Assembly: GCA_949128115.1 (NCBI GenBank)
Contig: OX421964.1
Span: forward strand, 48,462,601 to 48,526,600
Length of the DNA stretch: 64,000 bases
From: Anaspis maculata
Lineage: Eukaryota; Arthropoda; Insecta; Coleoptera; Scraptiidae
Reading direction: 5' to 3'
Shown here: positions 34,945 through 45,180 of the stretch, piece by piece
Position numbering within the stretch: the first letter of the stretch is position 1
How the letters are laid out: each line of letters begins with the position of its first letter
Position numbers and translations under genes: made by a program
The notes under the pieces: model-generated
What the model was told of the DNA's origin: nothing
The model's input: the letters and a program-made list of their open reading frames with translations, nothing else
Database searches by the model: none

Positions 34945-36986
34945 TACCGGGTGGGCCATAAAAAACCGTACTGTTTTATTTTCCTCGCCGATTTTTTGTT
35001 TCTTGACCGATTTTGACAAGCTTGGTATCATTGTGTAGCAAATTGAAGAGGCAACCAGAACCATATACAAATGATTCCCAAGTGTCAAAATTCAAAATGG
35101 CGGAAGCAACTGAAAATAGGTCTTCTTTTGCAGTCGTTTTTTTTCAAATAAAGTTTGACAGAATAACCAAACTAAAGACGTTTTCTGAAAGAATGAACTA
35201 TTTTCTACATTTTGAGACCACAACTAGCTCAATTGGTTCATTCGTTAGGGAGATGTGGCAAATTGGAAAAAAACTTATTTGCCATTGTTTCAATCCAAAA
35301 TGAATATTAAAAAATATTGTTTCGCCTGTCAAATTTTTGTTTCTGGAGCAATTTTGACAGGTTTAGTATCATTATATAACCAATTAAATAGGCTTCAAGT
35401 GTCATATACGGATATGATCAAAATGTTAAAATTCAAAATGGCGGACACAACTGAAAATGAGCCTCCTCTCGCAATCGTTTTTTTGATTTGAAATTTGACA
35501 GAATGACAGAGTTAGAAGCGTTTTTTGAAAGAACGAACTGTTTTTCACATCTTGACACCATCACTAGCTTGATGGGTTCTTTCGTTAAGGAGATGTGGCG
35601 AATTGAAAAAAACCTTATTTGCCATTGTTTCAATCCAAAACGAATAAAAAGAAATATCATTTTGTCTCTATAATTTATTCAAGGGGTGCCTGGGATATAA
35701 TCACCGTTTTTCAAAATATCATTAAAAATTATTTTACAGGGTGTTCATTAGGTAGGTTCCTTTCTATGGACGCGGACTCCCTGGGTGCAAACATTTGAGA
35801 ACCATCCTATTTTTTGCATTTGTGTTGGTCAAAGTTGTTGTTGATTACTTGAATCCATTGTTAGCCTCAAAATAGACATGTATCATAGGTTTTAATCTTA
35901 TTGAGGGTAGAAAAATAATCTAGTAGTCTTTTCCACAACATTTGCACATCGTTTTCTCAAAACGCCTGTTCAATTCTGTAATTCTGTCAAATTTCAATGA
36001 AAAAAGACTGCAAAAGAAGGCTTGTTTTCCGCTATTTTGAATTTTGACATTTTGATCATATTCGTATATGACACTTGTAGCCTATTTAATTGGCTACACA
36101 ATGACATCAAACCTATCATAATCGCTTCATAAACAAAAATTTTACAGACAAAACAGTATTTTTATCATTCATTTTGAATTGAAACAATGGCAAATAAGCT
36201 AAATAAACACACAATATTAATTTACTTTTTAAGTTTGTAATGTTCTTTATTGTTAAGTATTCCTTGTATTTACAGACCATTTATTATAATGGTAGGACGT
36301 TATTGTTTACAATAAATATATATATTAATCTAATACATCTCCTCAACGAATGAACCAATTGAGCTAGTTGTGATGTCAAAATGTAAAAAAAAGTTCGTTC
36401 TTTCAAAAAACGCTCCTAGCTCTGTCATTCTGTCAAATTTCAATTTAAAAAAAACGACTGCGAAAGAAGGCTCATTTTCAGTTGTGTCCGCCATTTTGAA
36501 TTTTGACATTTAGATCATATTCGTACATGACACTCGAGGCCTATTTAATTGGTTACACAATAGTACTAAACCTGTCAAAATCGCTCCAGAAACAAAAATT
36601 TTACAGGCAAAATAATATTTTTTATTATTCATTTTGGATTCAAACAGTGGCAAATAAGCTGTTTCTTAATTTGCCACATCTCCCCAACGAATCAACCAAT
36701 TGAGCTAGTTGTGGTCTTAAAGTGTAGAAAATAGTTCATTCTTTCAGAAAACGTCTTTAGTTCGGTTATTTTGTCAAATTTTAATTTAAAAAAATGACAG
36801 CAAAAGAAGGTCTACTTTCGGTTGTGTTCGCCATTTTGAATTTTGACACTTAGGAATCATTTGTATATGGTTCTGGTAGCCTCTTGAATTAGCTACACAA
36901 TGAAACCAAGCTTGTCAAAATCGATCAAGAAACAAAAAATCGGCGAGGAAAATATAACAGTACGGTTTTTTATGGCCCACCCGGTA
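34945..36986. mobile_element. Palindrome W with internal direct repeats, 2.04 kb
   Basis: TACCGGGTGGGCCATAAAAA at 34945 pairs with its complement ending at 36986. Each arm is itself made of repeated units of about 340 bases: ATTTTGACA(A/G)G(C/T)TT, then TATCATT, then AATTGAA(G/T)AGG occurs at about 35010 and 35350 in the left arm, and complementary units occur near 36080, 36540 and 36880. Caaaatggcgga-type words recur in each unit. A lone TACAGGGTGTTCATTAGG end sits near 35737 without a partner. No coding. Confidence 0.85.
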
Positions 36987-37341
36987 TATGTATAATATTT
37001 TACCGACAATCATTATTGTATATTAACTACTATTAGTTAACAATTAATAAATACTTGTTCAACGAACAATTTAATCGAGTGAACAGCTATAAATTATTTG
37101 GGTGGCTGTGACTCAAGACATTTACAGTTCGTATAAAAATATAAAAACTATTGCAATCAGTGCAAATTCTCAAAATGTTGAAGATTCTTCTGATTTCACG
37201 TCTTTGACTTCTCCTGAACTGCGGCAAGCGGCCGGTCGCTATTTTGCGTCAATACATGCAGCTAAGAATGAATGCAGATCACGGAATATGCAGATCTAGG
37301 CCTAGGCAGTGACCGTAGGCCACGGCTTTTCCTAAAAAAAA
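36987..37341 (+). other. Possible upstream part of the recombinase gene
   Basis: A 65-codon open frame (37102-37299) precedes the recombinase fragment. It is Ser-rich with no motif I recognise. It could be decayed coding DNA of the same element or chance. Confidence 0.25.
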
Positions 37342-37611
37342 TTGCCACATTTTTGGGGCTATTTATCACAACCGGAACGAGACACAGGGCACTGTTTTCG
37401 GCGCTGGGCTGCTACATTGCTTGCCAACAGAAGATGTGATGTCCTGCAACTTGAAAGGTTAGGAGGATGGAAGTCCAGCGCCGTTGCAGAAGGATATATC
37501 GAGAACTCTTTGGAAGGGCAGGTACAAATTGCACACCTACTCACGACAGCTCCAGGGGCAATCGCATTCCAAAACCTTGTGTGTTTAATTAAATCATGCA
37601 CTCCACTATAA
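37342..37611 (+). pseudogene. Tyrosine recombinase C-terminal domain, Crypton/DIRS-like
   Basis: Role: tyrosine recombinases cut and rejoin DNA through a 3'-phosphotyrosine link; in animals they occur in Crypton, DIRS and Ngaro elements. This 89-codon frame reads TGHCFRRWAATLL (residues 15-27), then LERLGGWKSSAVAEGYIENS (37-56). That gives the H-x-x-R box (H17, R20), the H/W position (W43) and the catalytic tyrosine (Y52) at the right spacing. The N-terminal core-binding region and the first catalytic Arg are not visible. Just upstream an A-run around 37334-37341 puts a stop in frame, so a one-base slip probably breaks the gene. The start listed is only the beginning of the open stretch. It lies between two foldback elements and has no recognisable element ends. 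Confidence 0.75.
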
Positions 37612-37788
37612 TCCTCCAAATTGTTCGCAGGGCACATTGAAGAAAACCAGAAAATAACAATATAACCTATCACAAATTTGCCTGTCAATAGGCTGGTGGA
37701 CATGGGTTCTTTCAATTTCATTTTATGAAAGATCCTCCCAAAATTGTTGCATTGGCAAGATGATTTTGTTTGAAAAAGTTTTTGTACA

Positions 37789-38495
37789 TACAGGGTGTCC
37801 CAGCTAAAACAATCAAGCGCAATTTTCTCAGAAAATATCAAAGCAACAAAAAAACTTTGCCAATTGGGAGAAAGCCTGATCCTTTAGCTTTCTTTTGAGG
37901 GGGCGCCGATGCTTGTATATGTGCTCTAGTTTCCAAGAAAATGCAATTTGAGTCGGGCGAGTCACAAGAATTCGAAAATTCATGACCGAAAAAATAAAAT
38001 GCTTCAGACGAAAAAAAATCCTCTTTCTCTGGGCTTTCCATTGATGTGTCGCCAATGTCTGTACCTGGCCCAATAAGCCAGGAATTCTGCTTCAAAGTCC
38101 AGCAAACGCAATAATCGGAATCCGTGACGTCACCGATCACACACTTGTTGATTTTAACACCAGTCGTTACTAGGACTTTTTTATGTAAAAATCAACAAGT
38201 GTGTGATCGGTGACGTCCTTATGAATTCCGATTATTGTGTTTGCTGGACTTTGAGGCAGAATTTCTGGCTTATTGGGCCAGGTACAGACATTGGCGACAC
38301 ATCAATGGAAAGCCCAGAGAAAGAGGATTTTTTTTCATCTGAGGCATTTTGTTTTGTCGGTCATGAATTTTCGAATTCTTGTGACTCGCCCGACTCAAAT
38401 TGCATTTTCTTGGAAACTAGAGCACCTATAAGCATCGGCGCCCCCTCAAAAGAGAGCTAAGAGATTAGGCTTTCCCCCAATTGAAAAAGTTTTTT
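37789..38495. mobile_element. Hairpin element X with matching open arms
   Basis: Left end TACAGGGTGTCCCAGCTAAA at 37789; arms 37827-38150 and 38190-38495 pair at roughly nine bases in ten around a loop of about 40 bases. The right arm lacks the terminal CCCTGTA, so that end is truncated. The left arm (minus, 37838-38140) and right arm (plus, 38203-38460) both hold an open frame starting MIGDV and sharing CVCWTL, WLIGPGTDIGDTSMESPEKE and NCIFLETRA. A perfect TGACGTCA lies at about 38125 in the left arm and is altered in the right. No domain recognised. Confidence 0.85.
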
Positions 38496-39316
38496 TGTTG
38501 CCTTGATTTGTCTGTTTGAATGGCGCGGCAAGTGCGTGACGTCACATTTTGAAGAGCCAATAGAAACTCTAGTTGGCCATTCAATGACTGAAGAACACCT
38601 TCTCGTTTTGAACTGATTTATACCAAAAAAATAAAATGAAATGCTGGAGTGCTATGGTTTGATCTCACATTTTGGTCGATTCTTCCTTAAAATTCAGTTG
38701 TTTTTGCTCGTGCAGGCTTCGGATTGATGTCACAACAGTGTTATTAGTGCCATATGAGTGGCAGTACTGCGTGTGTCGCATGCCATATGTCAAGCCCACG
38801 TCAAATAATCTAGCTTTTTTGAATACAATTTCGCTTCATAATACATAATAACTCCATGCAATGGCATCAAAAACAAGTTCCTTGTAATAAAGTTGTGCTC
38901 GCACGTGAAAATACACCACTACGTAATGGATCCAGAACGAATGCTTAGGTCAAATGCCAAAATTCGTTCCCCTCTCCTTTCTCCCTCCCACCTCCTAGCC
39001 CACTTTCAAGCTGTGACGTAGGATATTATTCCTGATTTGAATAAGTCCACTTTCAAATTGATTTTTTTACCGATATGAAATCATATTTCGAAAAACTTTT
39101 CCAATGACAAATTCGTCATTCAGATATTTATCAGATTTATGATACTTTTATACTGAAATGCGATTGATGTCTAGTAGCCTAATATTGTATAAATGTGTGC
39201 GACACGTCAAAGGCATGAGAATCAAGGAAGGCTAGGTTTTTCTCTCCTAGAGGTGGAACACAATCATTACTGCCTTGTTTAAAGGCGTATTACTATAGTG
39301 ATTGTCGATAATAGCT
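38496..39316. other. Unique sequence, no gene seen
   Basis: Another TGACGTCA occurs near 38537. No recognisable gene or repeat partner. Confidence 0.35.
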
Positions 39317-39432
39317 ATTTACGATACGAGTGTTAAAAGTGACAGGTATTATTTTGTGAGCGGGGACGCTTGCGAAACGAGCATTAGCGAGTAGAGCAAC
39401 CCCGCGAACAAAATAAGACACTTTTAACGCGT
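39317..39432. repeat. Hairpin, about 115 bp
   Basis: GATACGAGTGTTAAAAGTGA, then GTATTATTTTGTGAGCGGGG pairs with CCCCGCGAACAAAATAAGAC, then TTTTAACGCGTGCATCGTA. The GTGCTAAAAGTGACGGGTAT stretch at 39550 is a further partial copy. Confidence 0.7.
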
Positions 39433-39587
39433 GCATCGTACAGGATTTTATCTAGAATGCTCTTTGAAATGTTTGGTAAATGTCAGGATTTATTGAAAAT
39501 ATGACAGGAATGCGCAGAATCATCATTTCTTCACGTCGCCCATGACGACGTGCTAAAAGTGACGGGTATTATTTAACGCTTGTAGAT

Positions 39588-39712
39588 AATAGTATATTAC
39601 ATACCGAGGTGGAAAGCGTCTCATTACAGCCAAGGGATTCAATATATTACCGAGGCGTGCCGAAGTGAGATAGAATCCCGTAGGCTGTAATGACGCTTTA
39701 CTCCGTGGTATG
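39588..39712. mobile_element. Small hairpin element, copy 2
   Basis: CATACCGAGGTGGAAAGCG at 39600 pairs with CGCTTTACTCCGTGGTATG ending 39712; GGGATTC/GAATCCC pair near the centre. Shares AGTATATTACATACCGAG with 34850. Confidence 0.75.
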
Positions 39713-40090
39713 CATAGGACTTTATTCACAATAATCCAGTTTAAATGCAAATAATTGGCTTTATTTGAAGTTTTTCGCGTCAAACGTTTTTATCAGGTAG
39801 GCATAGTCAACCTTTCCAAACAACGCATCCATCAACACTCCGCGACAGCTGTTTAGATCAAATCACCTCTCTCCATACGTCACTTTCGGCCCGTGGTCCG
39901 AAAGTGACATTATTTTCCAACCTGTGAGGAATTTGAGGAAGCTCCTTTGTATCTTTTTGGGTTTGTCAGAGCCCTTTGAGGCCCCTTTGTGTCTTAATGT
40001 GTTATTTATAGCCCCACTAAGTCCCCTTTCATCTCGTCTTGTCTTTCGGAGCTCTAGGAAGCCTCCCTTGTAAAAAACCTTCCTCTGTTT

Positions 40091-40812
40091 CATTTACATA
40101 GAATTGTAAGTACTGTAACAGCAACGCTAACGTTAGTGTAGAAGTTGGACCTGAACCTTTCATGCGTAAGACCGAAAACACAATAATAGCAGATTGCTGG
40201 TCTCCGCTTTCGGCGCCCACAATCTGCTTTCATTGTAGGCCGCTCCAGTCGGGTGATAACGTGACTGCAGCAACGCTGACCGCTGTCAAGAGTTGGATGT
40301 AAGACGGGCGTCTTTCATCTGGGAGACGGGCGTCAAACCCCTCGAGTATAACATGCCTCTAGCCGACGGTACGGCAAAGTGTAGAGGGAGACCGGCAGCG
40401 TAGCCTGGAGGACGTACGAAATCAGGAACGTACCGGGCGCAGGGCGTGGATGTGTCGGACATCTGTACTTGCGTTCGAGGGTGAAAGACAAAGTCTGTGA
40501 AACCGTGCGCTTGTCGGCCCCAGTGCTTGGATGGACCTACCATCAAGCATCCAGGCACCACTTTGTGGCTCGGTGAGTCCGGTTGGTGGGGCGCACTAAA
40601 CTTAGTTTCAGTGTAGGGGCAACCCAAACCATAATAATAATAATAAATACTTTCCATGCGTGAAGCCAAAAACACAACGAATGAAGGGTTGTGGGCGCCG
40701 AAACCGGAAACTCAGCAACCTGGTATTATTGTGTTTTCGGCCTAACGCATGAAATGTACAGGTCCAAACCTCTACACTAACGTAAACTTGCTGTTACAGT
40801 TCTGTGTAAATG
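40091..40812. mobile_element. MITE copy 2, interrupted and rearranged
   Basis: Left part (40091-40238) matches 16858 onward: CATTTACATAGAATTGTAA, then AACAGCAACGCTAACGTTAG. The right part (about 40655-40812) is in the opposite orientation relative to the asymmetric middle of copy 1, so each end carries a left-type arm plus core facing inward. A retroposon with an (ATA)n tail lies between. Either two oppositely inserted copies lost their inner ends or the core was duplicated as an inverted repeat. Confidence 0.65.
40239..40647 (+). mobile_element. Retroposon with (ATA)n tail, copy 1
   Basis: Ends in ATAATAATAATAATAA and is homologous to 57519-57765 on the other strand. Shared blocks include GCGCAGGGCGTGGATGT, ACCGTGCGCTTGTCGGCC, GTGCTTGGATGGACC and GGTTGGTG(A/G)GGC. 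The GC-rich body and simple tail suggest a SINE or a LINE 3' end. GTGCTTGGATGG resembles part of 5S rRNA but sits toward the 3' half, so a 5S-derived SINE is only a possibility. The 129-codon minus-strand frame across it is a shadow. Confidence 0.75.
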
Positions 40813-41480
40813 GCACTCAACTGTTAGGTCTGCTCACGTCAGACTGTCTTTTGTGAGGCTTATACATGGTGATAATACGAGTGTATATTACTGTGAGAAG
40901 GAATATAGAGTTTGAGCCCTGTATTCGAAACGTGGTTCATTTTCTGCATTCAAAGAATGAACGATCAACGTATTTACTCACCTACTTTGGAGGCGCTGGT
41001 GGCTGTGGGCAATAAAGTGCGAGACTAGCATTACGTTACCGTTCTGACAGTGATGGAACTTTGCTACCATTGCTTGCATTTGCGAATCCAGAAATTGCAT
41101 GTGAAAATAGAGAAAGAATGGCACGTCGGATTAATCCTACCCATCAATAATGAGAGTTAAACAAGAAGAATCGGGTGGCGTAGGTATACAAAAGGAGGAA
41201 TAGCAAGATGAGTGAGGATGCTCCAACTCCAACTTCAACCCACACACTATCACGCTGGATCTCTAGACAGGCCTAGAGAGACGAACGAAGAAGACTAGGG
41301 AGGAAGAGGCATTAGGCAGGTCGCCGGGAATACAAGAAACTCATTGTGCATTCTCGGCCCCGACGACTGGATCGCTATGGATTGGAATACTATGATGCGG
41401 GCTCAACTCTCGTCTCTGTATTGATTTTGCTATATCTATGCGCTATGCGTCTTGCTGAATTCTGCAATACTTTTCGGAGA

Positions 41481-41517
<37 letters not shown>

Positions 41518-42768
41518 AGCAGTAGTAGCGAAAAGGGGACGCAGGATATGCCGGGTGGTGGGTATCTTAAAGACTTTTATATCCCCTAATATTGGATGGG
41601 TTCAAACTGTCATTCTGTTGGGAAAATGCAATTCTGCTTTTCGATCCCTCATCTAGATAGTTCCGAAGTTTATTTACTTTCCCCCACCACCACTACCGTA
41701 TGTATAATAACGAAGGTAAAGTAAGTACAAAACATCCGCGCGTCTTTTGTTTTCCCAACTTTCAGCCCACGCACACTACTCCAAATTAACTTTCTTAACG
41801 ACTTCGGCACACCTACCGCCATTAAGATTTGTTGCACTCGTAACGCGTCCCATTCAGGATAATGCGCTGCTGCCTGTCTGCCTGCCGCTGCCCATATAGA
41901 ACGTCCGGAACTTCTGTAGGTACCTTGCTCTTACTGAGTTGGCGATATTTATAGAACTGAAAATATCGTAGTTTGGTCAGTCTTTCAGATTATACTTTAT
42001 TCCAGCTAGCAATAGGAAAGGGTCGCCATTTTATTATCACTTCTCACATTACTGTTGAGCTACACATTAATAAAAGCCGCATGTTCTCGTGCAGTGAGAT
42101 GAACAGATAGCGTCCTCTATCCTCAAGCCCCAGTATCTCCCACAGGTTTATTCTCAGCATCGTATTACCATAGGATAGCACTACTAGAAGCGACACTTTG
42201 CCTTTCTGCCAAATTCATATTTATATGCGCATGTCTGAGGCGGCCATATTTTTGGTAGGGCACCTGTCACTGTACGGATATTACTTCAGAGTTAGTAGAC
42301 AGATTTTGATGACATGATGCCAGAGCGATCCGAGTAATTTTTGTTAAAGAAACGGTCGAAATTGCTTGAGATAACCCATACCTAAGATAATTATTAGGTA
42401 ACTTGAGTTATTGGGAGCTCGGCCAAAAACCTTCGATGAAACCGACCGCGCTCAGTGACGTTAGCCCTACCAAACCAATGGCACAAGGTCACGGAATATC
42501 ACCAAAGAAAGATCAAACAGATAACCGCGAATGTCGCTTGCAAGAGAAAGCTGATTTCATTCCAGTTTTAATTACATATTCAACCCTGAAAAATAACATC
42601 TGTCAAGTGCGCATCGCGAGATCTGATGCAATGTATTATCCATTCCAAGCTCAAACAAGCGAATATGCCTCATGGGCATGAGGCTCAGTAGCGCACTTCC
42701 TTTTTGGAGGATTAGTGAACGCAAGATGTTAAGTGATTAGGGTTCTACCGTCTTGGGCAAAAAATTGC
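40813..42768. other. Unique sequence with a CAG microsatellite
   Basis: No recognisable gene. Repeat-poor between 40900 and 42700 apart from the CAG run. A 92-codon frame at 42403-42681 has no domain. Confidence 0.4.
41486..41516 (+). repeat. (CAG)n microsatellite
   Basis: About ten uninterrupted CAG units followed by CCAGCAGTAGTAG. No long open frame crosses it, so a polyglutamine exon is not supported. Confidence 0.95.
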
Positions 42769-43140
42769 AATATGGCGGCCAAAATATCGACAGAATCATG
42801 AAATTCGGCTTGAAAATCAAAATGATCGTACTAGACAAGGGTAAGTTCCAAGTTTCATGAAAATCGTTCCACTAACAAGAGATTTCAATATGGCAGCCAA
42901 GATGGCGGCAAAATTATGAAACTCAGCTTGAAAATAGGAATGATCGTACGAGACAAGCGTAGCTCTCAAGTTTCATGAAAATCCTTCCACTTATAAGAGA
43001 TTTCAATATGGCGGCCAAGATGGTGGGGCAATCATGAAATTTGGCTTGGGAATAAGAATGATTGTACTAAACAAGGGTAAGTTTCAAGTTTCATGACAAT
43101 CGTTCCACTAATAAGAAATTTCAATATGGCAGCCAAGATG
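42769..43140 (+). repeat. 118-bp tandem array, three units plus
   Basis: AATATGGC(A/G)GCC starts at 42769, 42887, 43005 and 43123, an exact 118-bp spacing each time. Each unit also holds AAATTCGGCTTG-like, GATCGTACTAGACAAGG-like and CAAGTTTCATGAAAATC words. The array leads after about 300 bases into a (GACA)n run. Confidence 0.95.
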
Positions 43141-43435
43141 GCGGCCGAATTATGAAAGCCAACCTGCCTATTTGGTCCTTGAGGACCTAAGCTATCCACC
43201 GGATAAAGTTCAATCTTCAACGGCTGTAGCTTTATTTCCCGAGGAGAAGTTCAACTTCATCGAAGTGCACAGGAGATCTCTGTTTTTTGAGAATAATGAT
43301 AACGATGTATGGATAACAAAAATAGTGCCTATTGGCCACCCTTGGGGACATCAGCTATTAATCGGAAAAAAGTTCCAAGACTCTTGTTTCAATTCTCGAG
43401 AAGGAGTACAGCGTCTTAATTTCTGCACGGACTCG

Positions 43436-43471
<36 letters not shown>
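43436..43471 (+). repeat. (GACA)n microsatellite
   Basis: Nine units of GACA, followed by AACCGGCCACATAAGCGTC, which resembles the flank after the GGAC runs at 44532 and (inverted) 47640. Confidence 0.95.
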
Positions 43472-43474
<3 letters not shown>

Positions 43475-43781
43475 CGGCCACATAAGCGTCATTCTGTTAC
43501 TTATATAAAAAAATGTTCTCCAACTGATTTCGACCTCCTGAACACTAATATCGGGTTCACTTTTGAATTGGAACATTTCTTTTTTATCGAAAAACCGAAA
43601 AAATGGTAGCCTTGTCACATGATTTTTAGTGATACCTACCTACTTTTTTTTTGTTATTGAGCGAACATCTTTCGTAATTTGAGTGCCATTATCCTTCAGG
43701 TACCTAGTATTGACTATTTCAAAATGTTCAATTACTATTTCGGCACGTCTGATTTTAAATTTGTAGGGTCGTGTAATATGC

Positions 43782-44531
43782 GCCGAGCCGTGGCTTTGCG
43801 GTCGTTTTCAAAAATTGATAACAATTGACCCAACGGTCGGATCGAAGTGGGGTTTTTGTCAAAAGAAAGTTCAAATTGTTCTCTAAATATAATGCCGTAC
43901 ATGCAGTGATGTATTTCATTAAGAAATTGTAGTTGCCTGCATATCGCAACTTTCTACATCTTACCGCGAATGCCAGCACTTGATCGGCGAAGCCGCCCTA
44001 CACCAAAATGTTATTTTTGTAATTGTTCATGATTATTTCGGCAAAATTTTTCTTGATTCGCGTACCAAGGCCATGAGCTACCCATTCGAGTTGAAATATT
44101 TTCTGTATTGAATTTCGTTTTGTTCGGAGGAAAGGATATCAAGCACCAGCAAGCAACGAATAAATCATTTGCGGCCGAGCCGTAGTTTCGGAGTCATTTT
44201 CAAAAATTAATAACTACTAATCGGCACCTCGCACCGATGTGAAATTTTCATTAAAATAAAGTTGAAATCATTCTCTAAATATAACTCCGCATATGTATTA
44301 TGGTAAAATGATAAGATCGGGTACTTCCTCGCATGTGATAACTTTCGAGATCAGGCCGGCTTCTGAAATGCAGCATTCAACGGCGATGCCGCGTCACACT
44401 AAATTGTTATTATTGTCATTGTTTATTATTATTTCGTCAAGATTTTTCTTGGTTCGGGATACAAGGTCATGAGCTACCCAATGGAGTAAAATTTTTTCGC
44501 AAAAACCTTTTCGTCTAGGACTAGATGCTGT
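43782..44531 (+). repeat. Tandem duplication, about 394-bp period
   Basis: GCCGAGCCGT at 43782 recurs at 44174, and CATGAGCTACCCA at 44072 recurs at 44468. The two units are diverged but collinear, and the second runs directly into a (GGAC)n tract. Confidence 0.85.
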
Positions 44532-44566
44532 GACGGACGGACGGACGGACGGACGGACGGACGGAC
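44532..44566 (+). repeat. (GGAC)n microsatellite
   Basis: About eight GACG units, followed by GACAAAGCGAGGACAAAAGC, then GAGAAGTGCGCTAAA. The same following words are found inverted at 47574-47640. Confidence 0.95.
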
Positions 44567-44929
44567 AAAGCGAGGACAAAAGCGCCTTCCCGTTTGGAGA
44601 AGTGCGCTAAAAATGATCGAGGCGAACCACAGTTTTACCGCCGTAGTGTGATGTCGTCGGCAAGTGATCTCGTGACCTGAGCTCGTCGCGCCCTGTAAGA
44701 ACCTAGGTATGTTAATTCACCCTCTGTTCCAGGATCATGATTTGTGATTCTGGCCAAAAAAAAGTTGCTGAGGTCAGTGAGCAAACCTGTGACCTGCCGG
44801 CAACGCAGTCCCCTGAATGACAATTTGACAACACGGCGTTGTTCAGGTGAAGGTTTCATGTCAAACGGACGCAAATTTTAACGTAACCTCCCTTGTATCA
44901 AGATGACATTAAACATAAAAAATCAGGGA

Positions 44930-45180
44930 CACCAACAAAACTCGAATTTTTCATGGCCAGCTGTGGTTTTTTAAGCTTGGAATGGATTATACGTTCTCGA
45001 GTGAAAATTCCGCTCACAAATCGCCAGAACCGATCGCTTCGATTCCGGATCGAATATTGGTTTTCAGTTCTCACAGTATGCGGGGTTCATCAGCATGGAC
45101 TCACGTCCTCAAGAAGCCCCACATAGAGCAATCTGGCGGCCTGAGATCGGGTGATTTCGCCGGCCAATTAGTGTAACAAT
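44930..45180 (-). pseudogene. Second mariner-type transposase fragment
   Basis: On the minus strand from about 45177 the sequence reads NWPAKSPDLRPPDCSMWGFL, the WPxxSPDL box of Tc1/mariner DDE transposases with the D of SPDL kept. It is followed by RT, a stop and VHADEPRIL, then in another frame LKTNIRSGIEAIG, all in the order expected of the C-terminal part. Stops and frameshifts show it is dead. It differs from the 29.5-kb fragment, so it is a separate family or lineage. No terminal repeat is recognisable nearby. Confidence 0.7.

Noticed and set aside
37359..37841. 160-codon minus-strand open frame
   Set aside because: It lies antisense to the tyrosine-recombinase fragment and runs into foldback X; a shadow frame.
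40286..40675. 129-codon minus-strand open frame
   Set aside because: Antisense to a GC-rich retroposon; openness is explained by composition and the Tyr run is the ATA tail.
41486..41516. Polyglutamine-coding exon
   Set aside because: No open frame of useful length crosses the CAG run.
42769..43140. CRISPR array
   Set aside because: Units are 118 bp, imperfect and directly joined with no unique spacers, in an evident eukaryotic genome.
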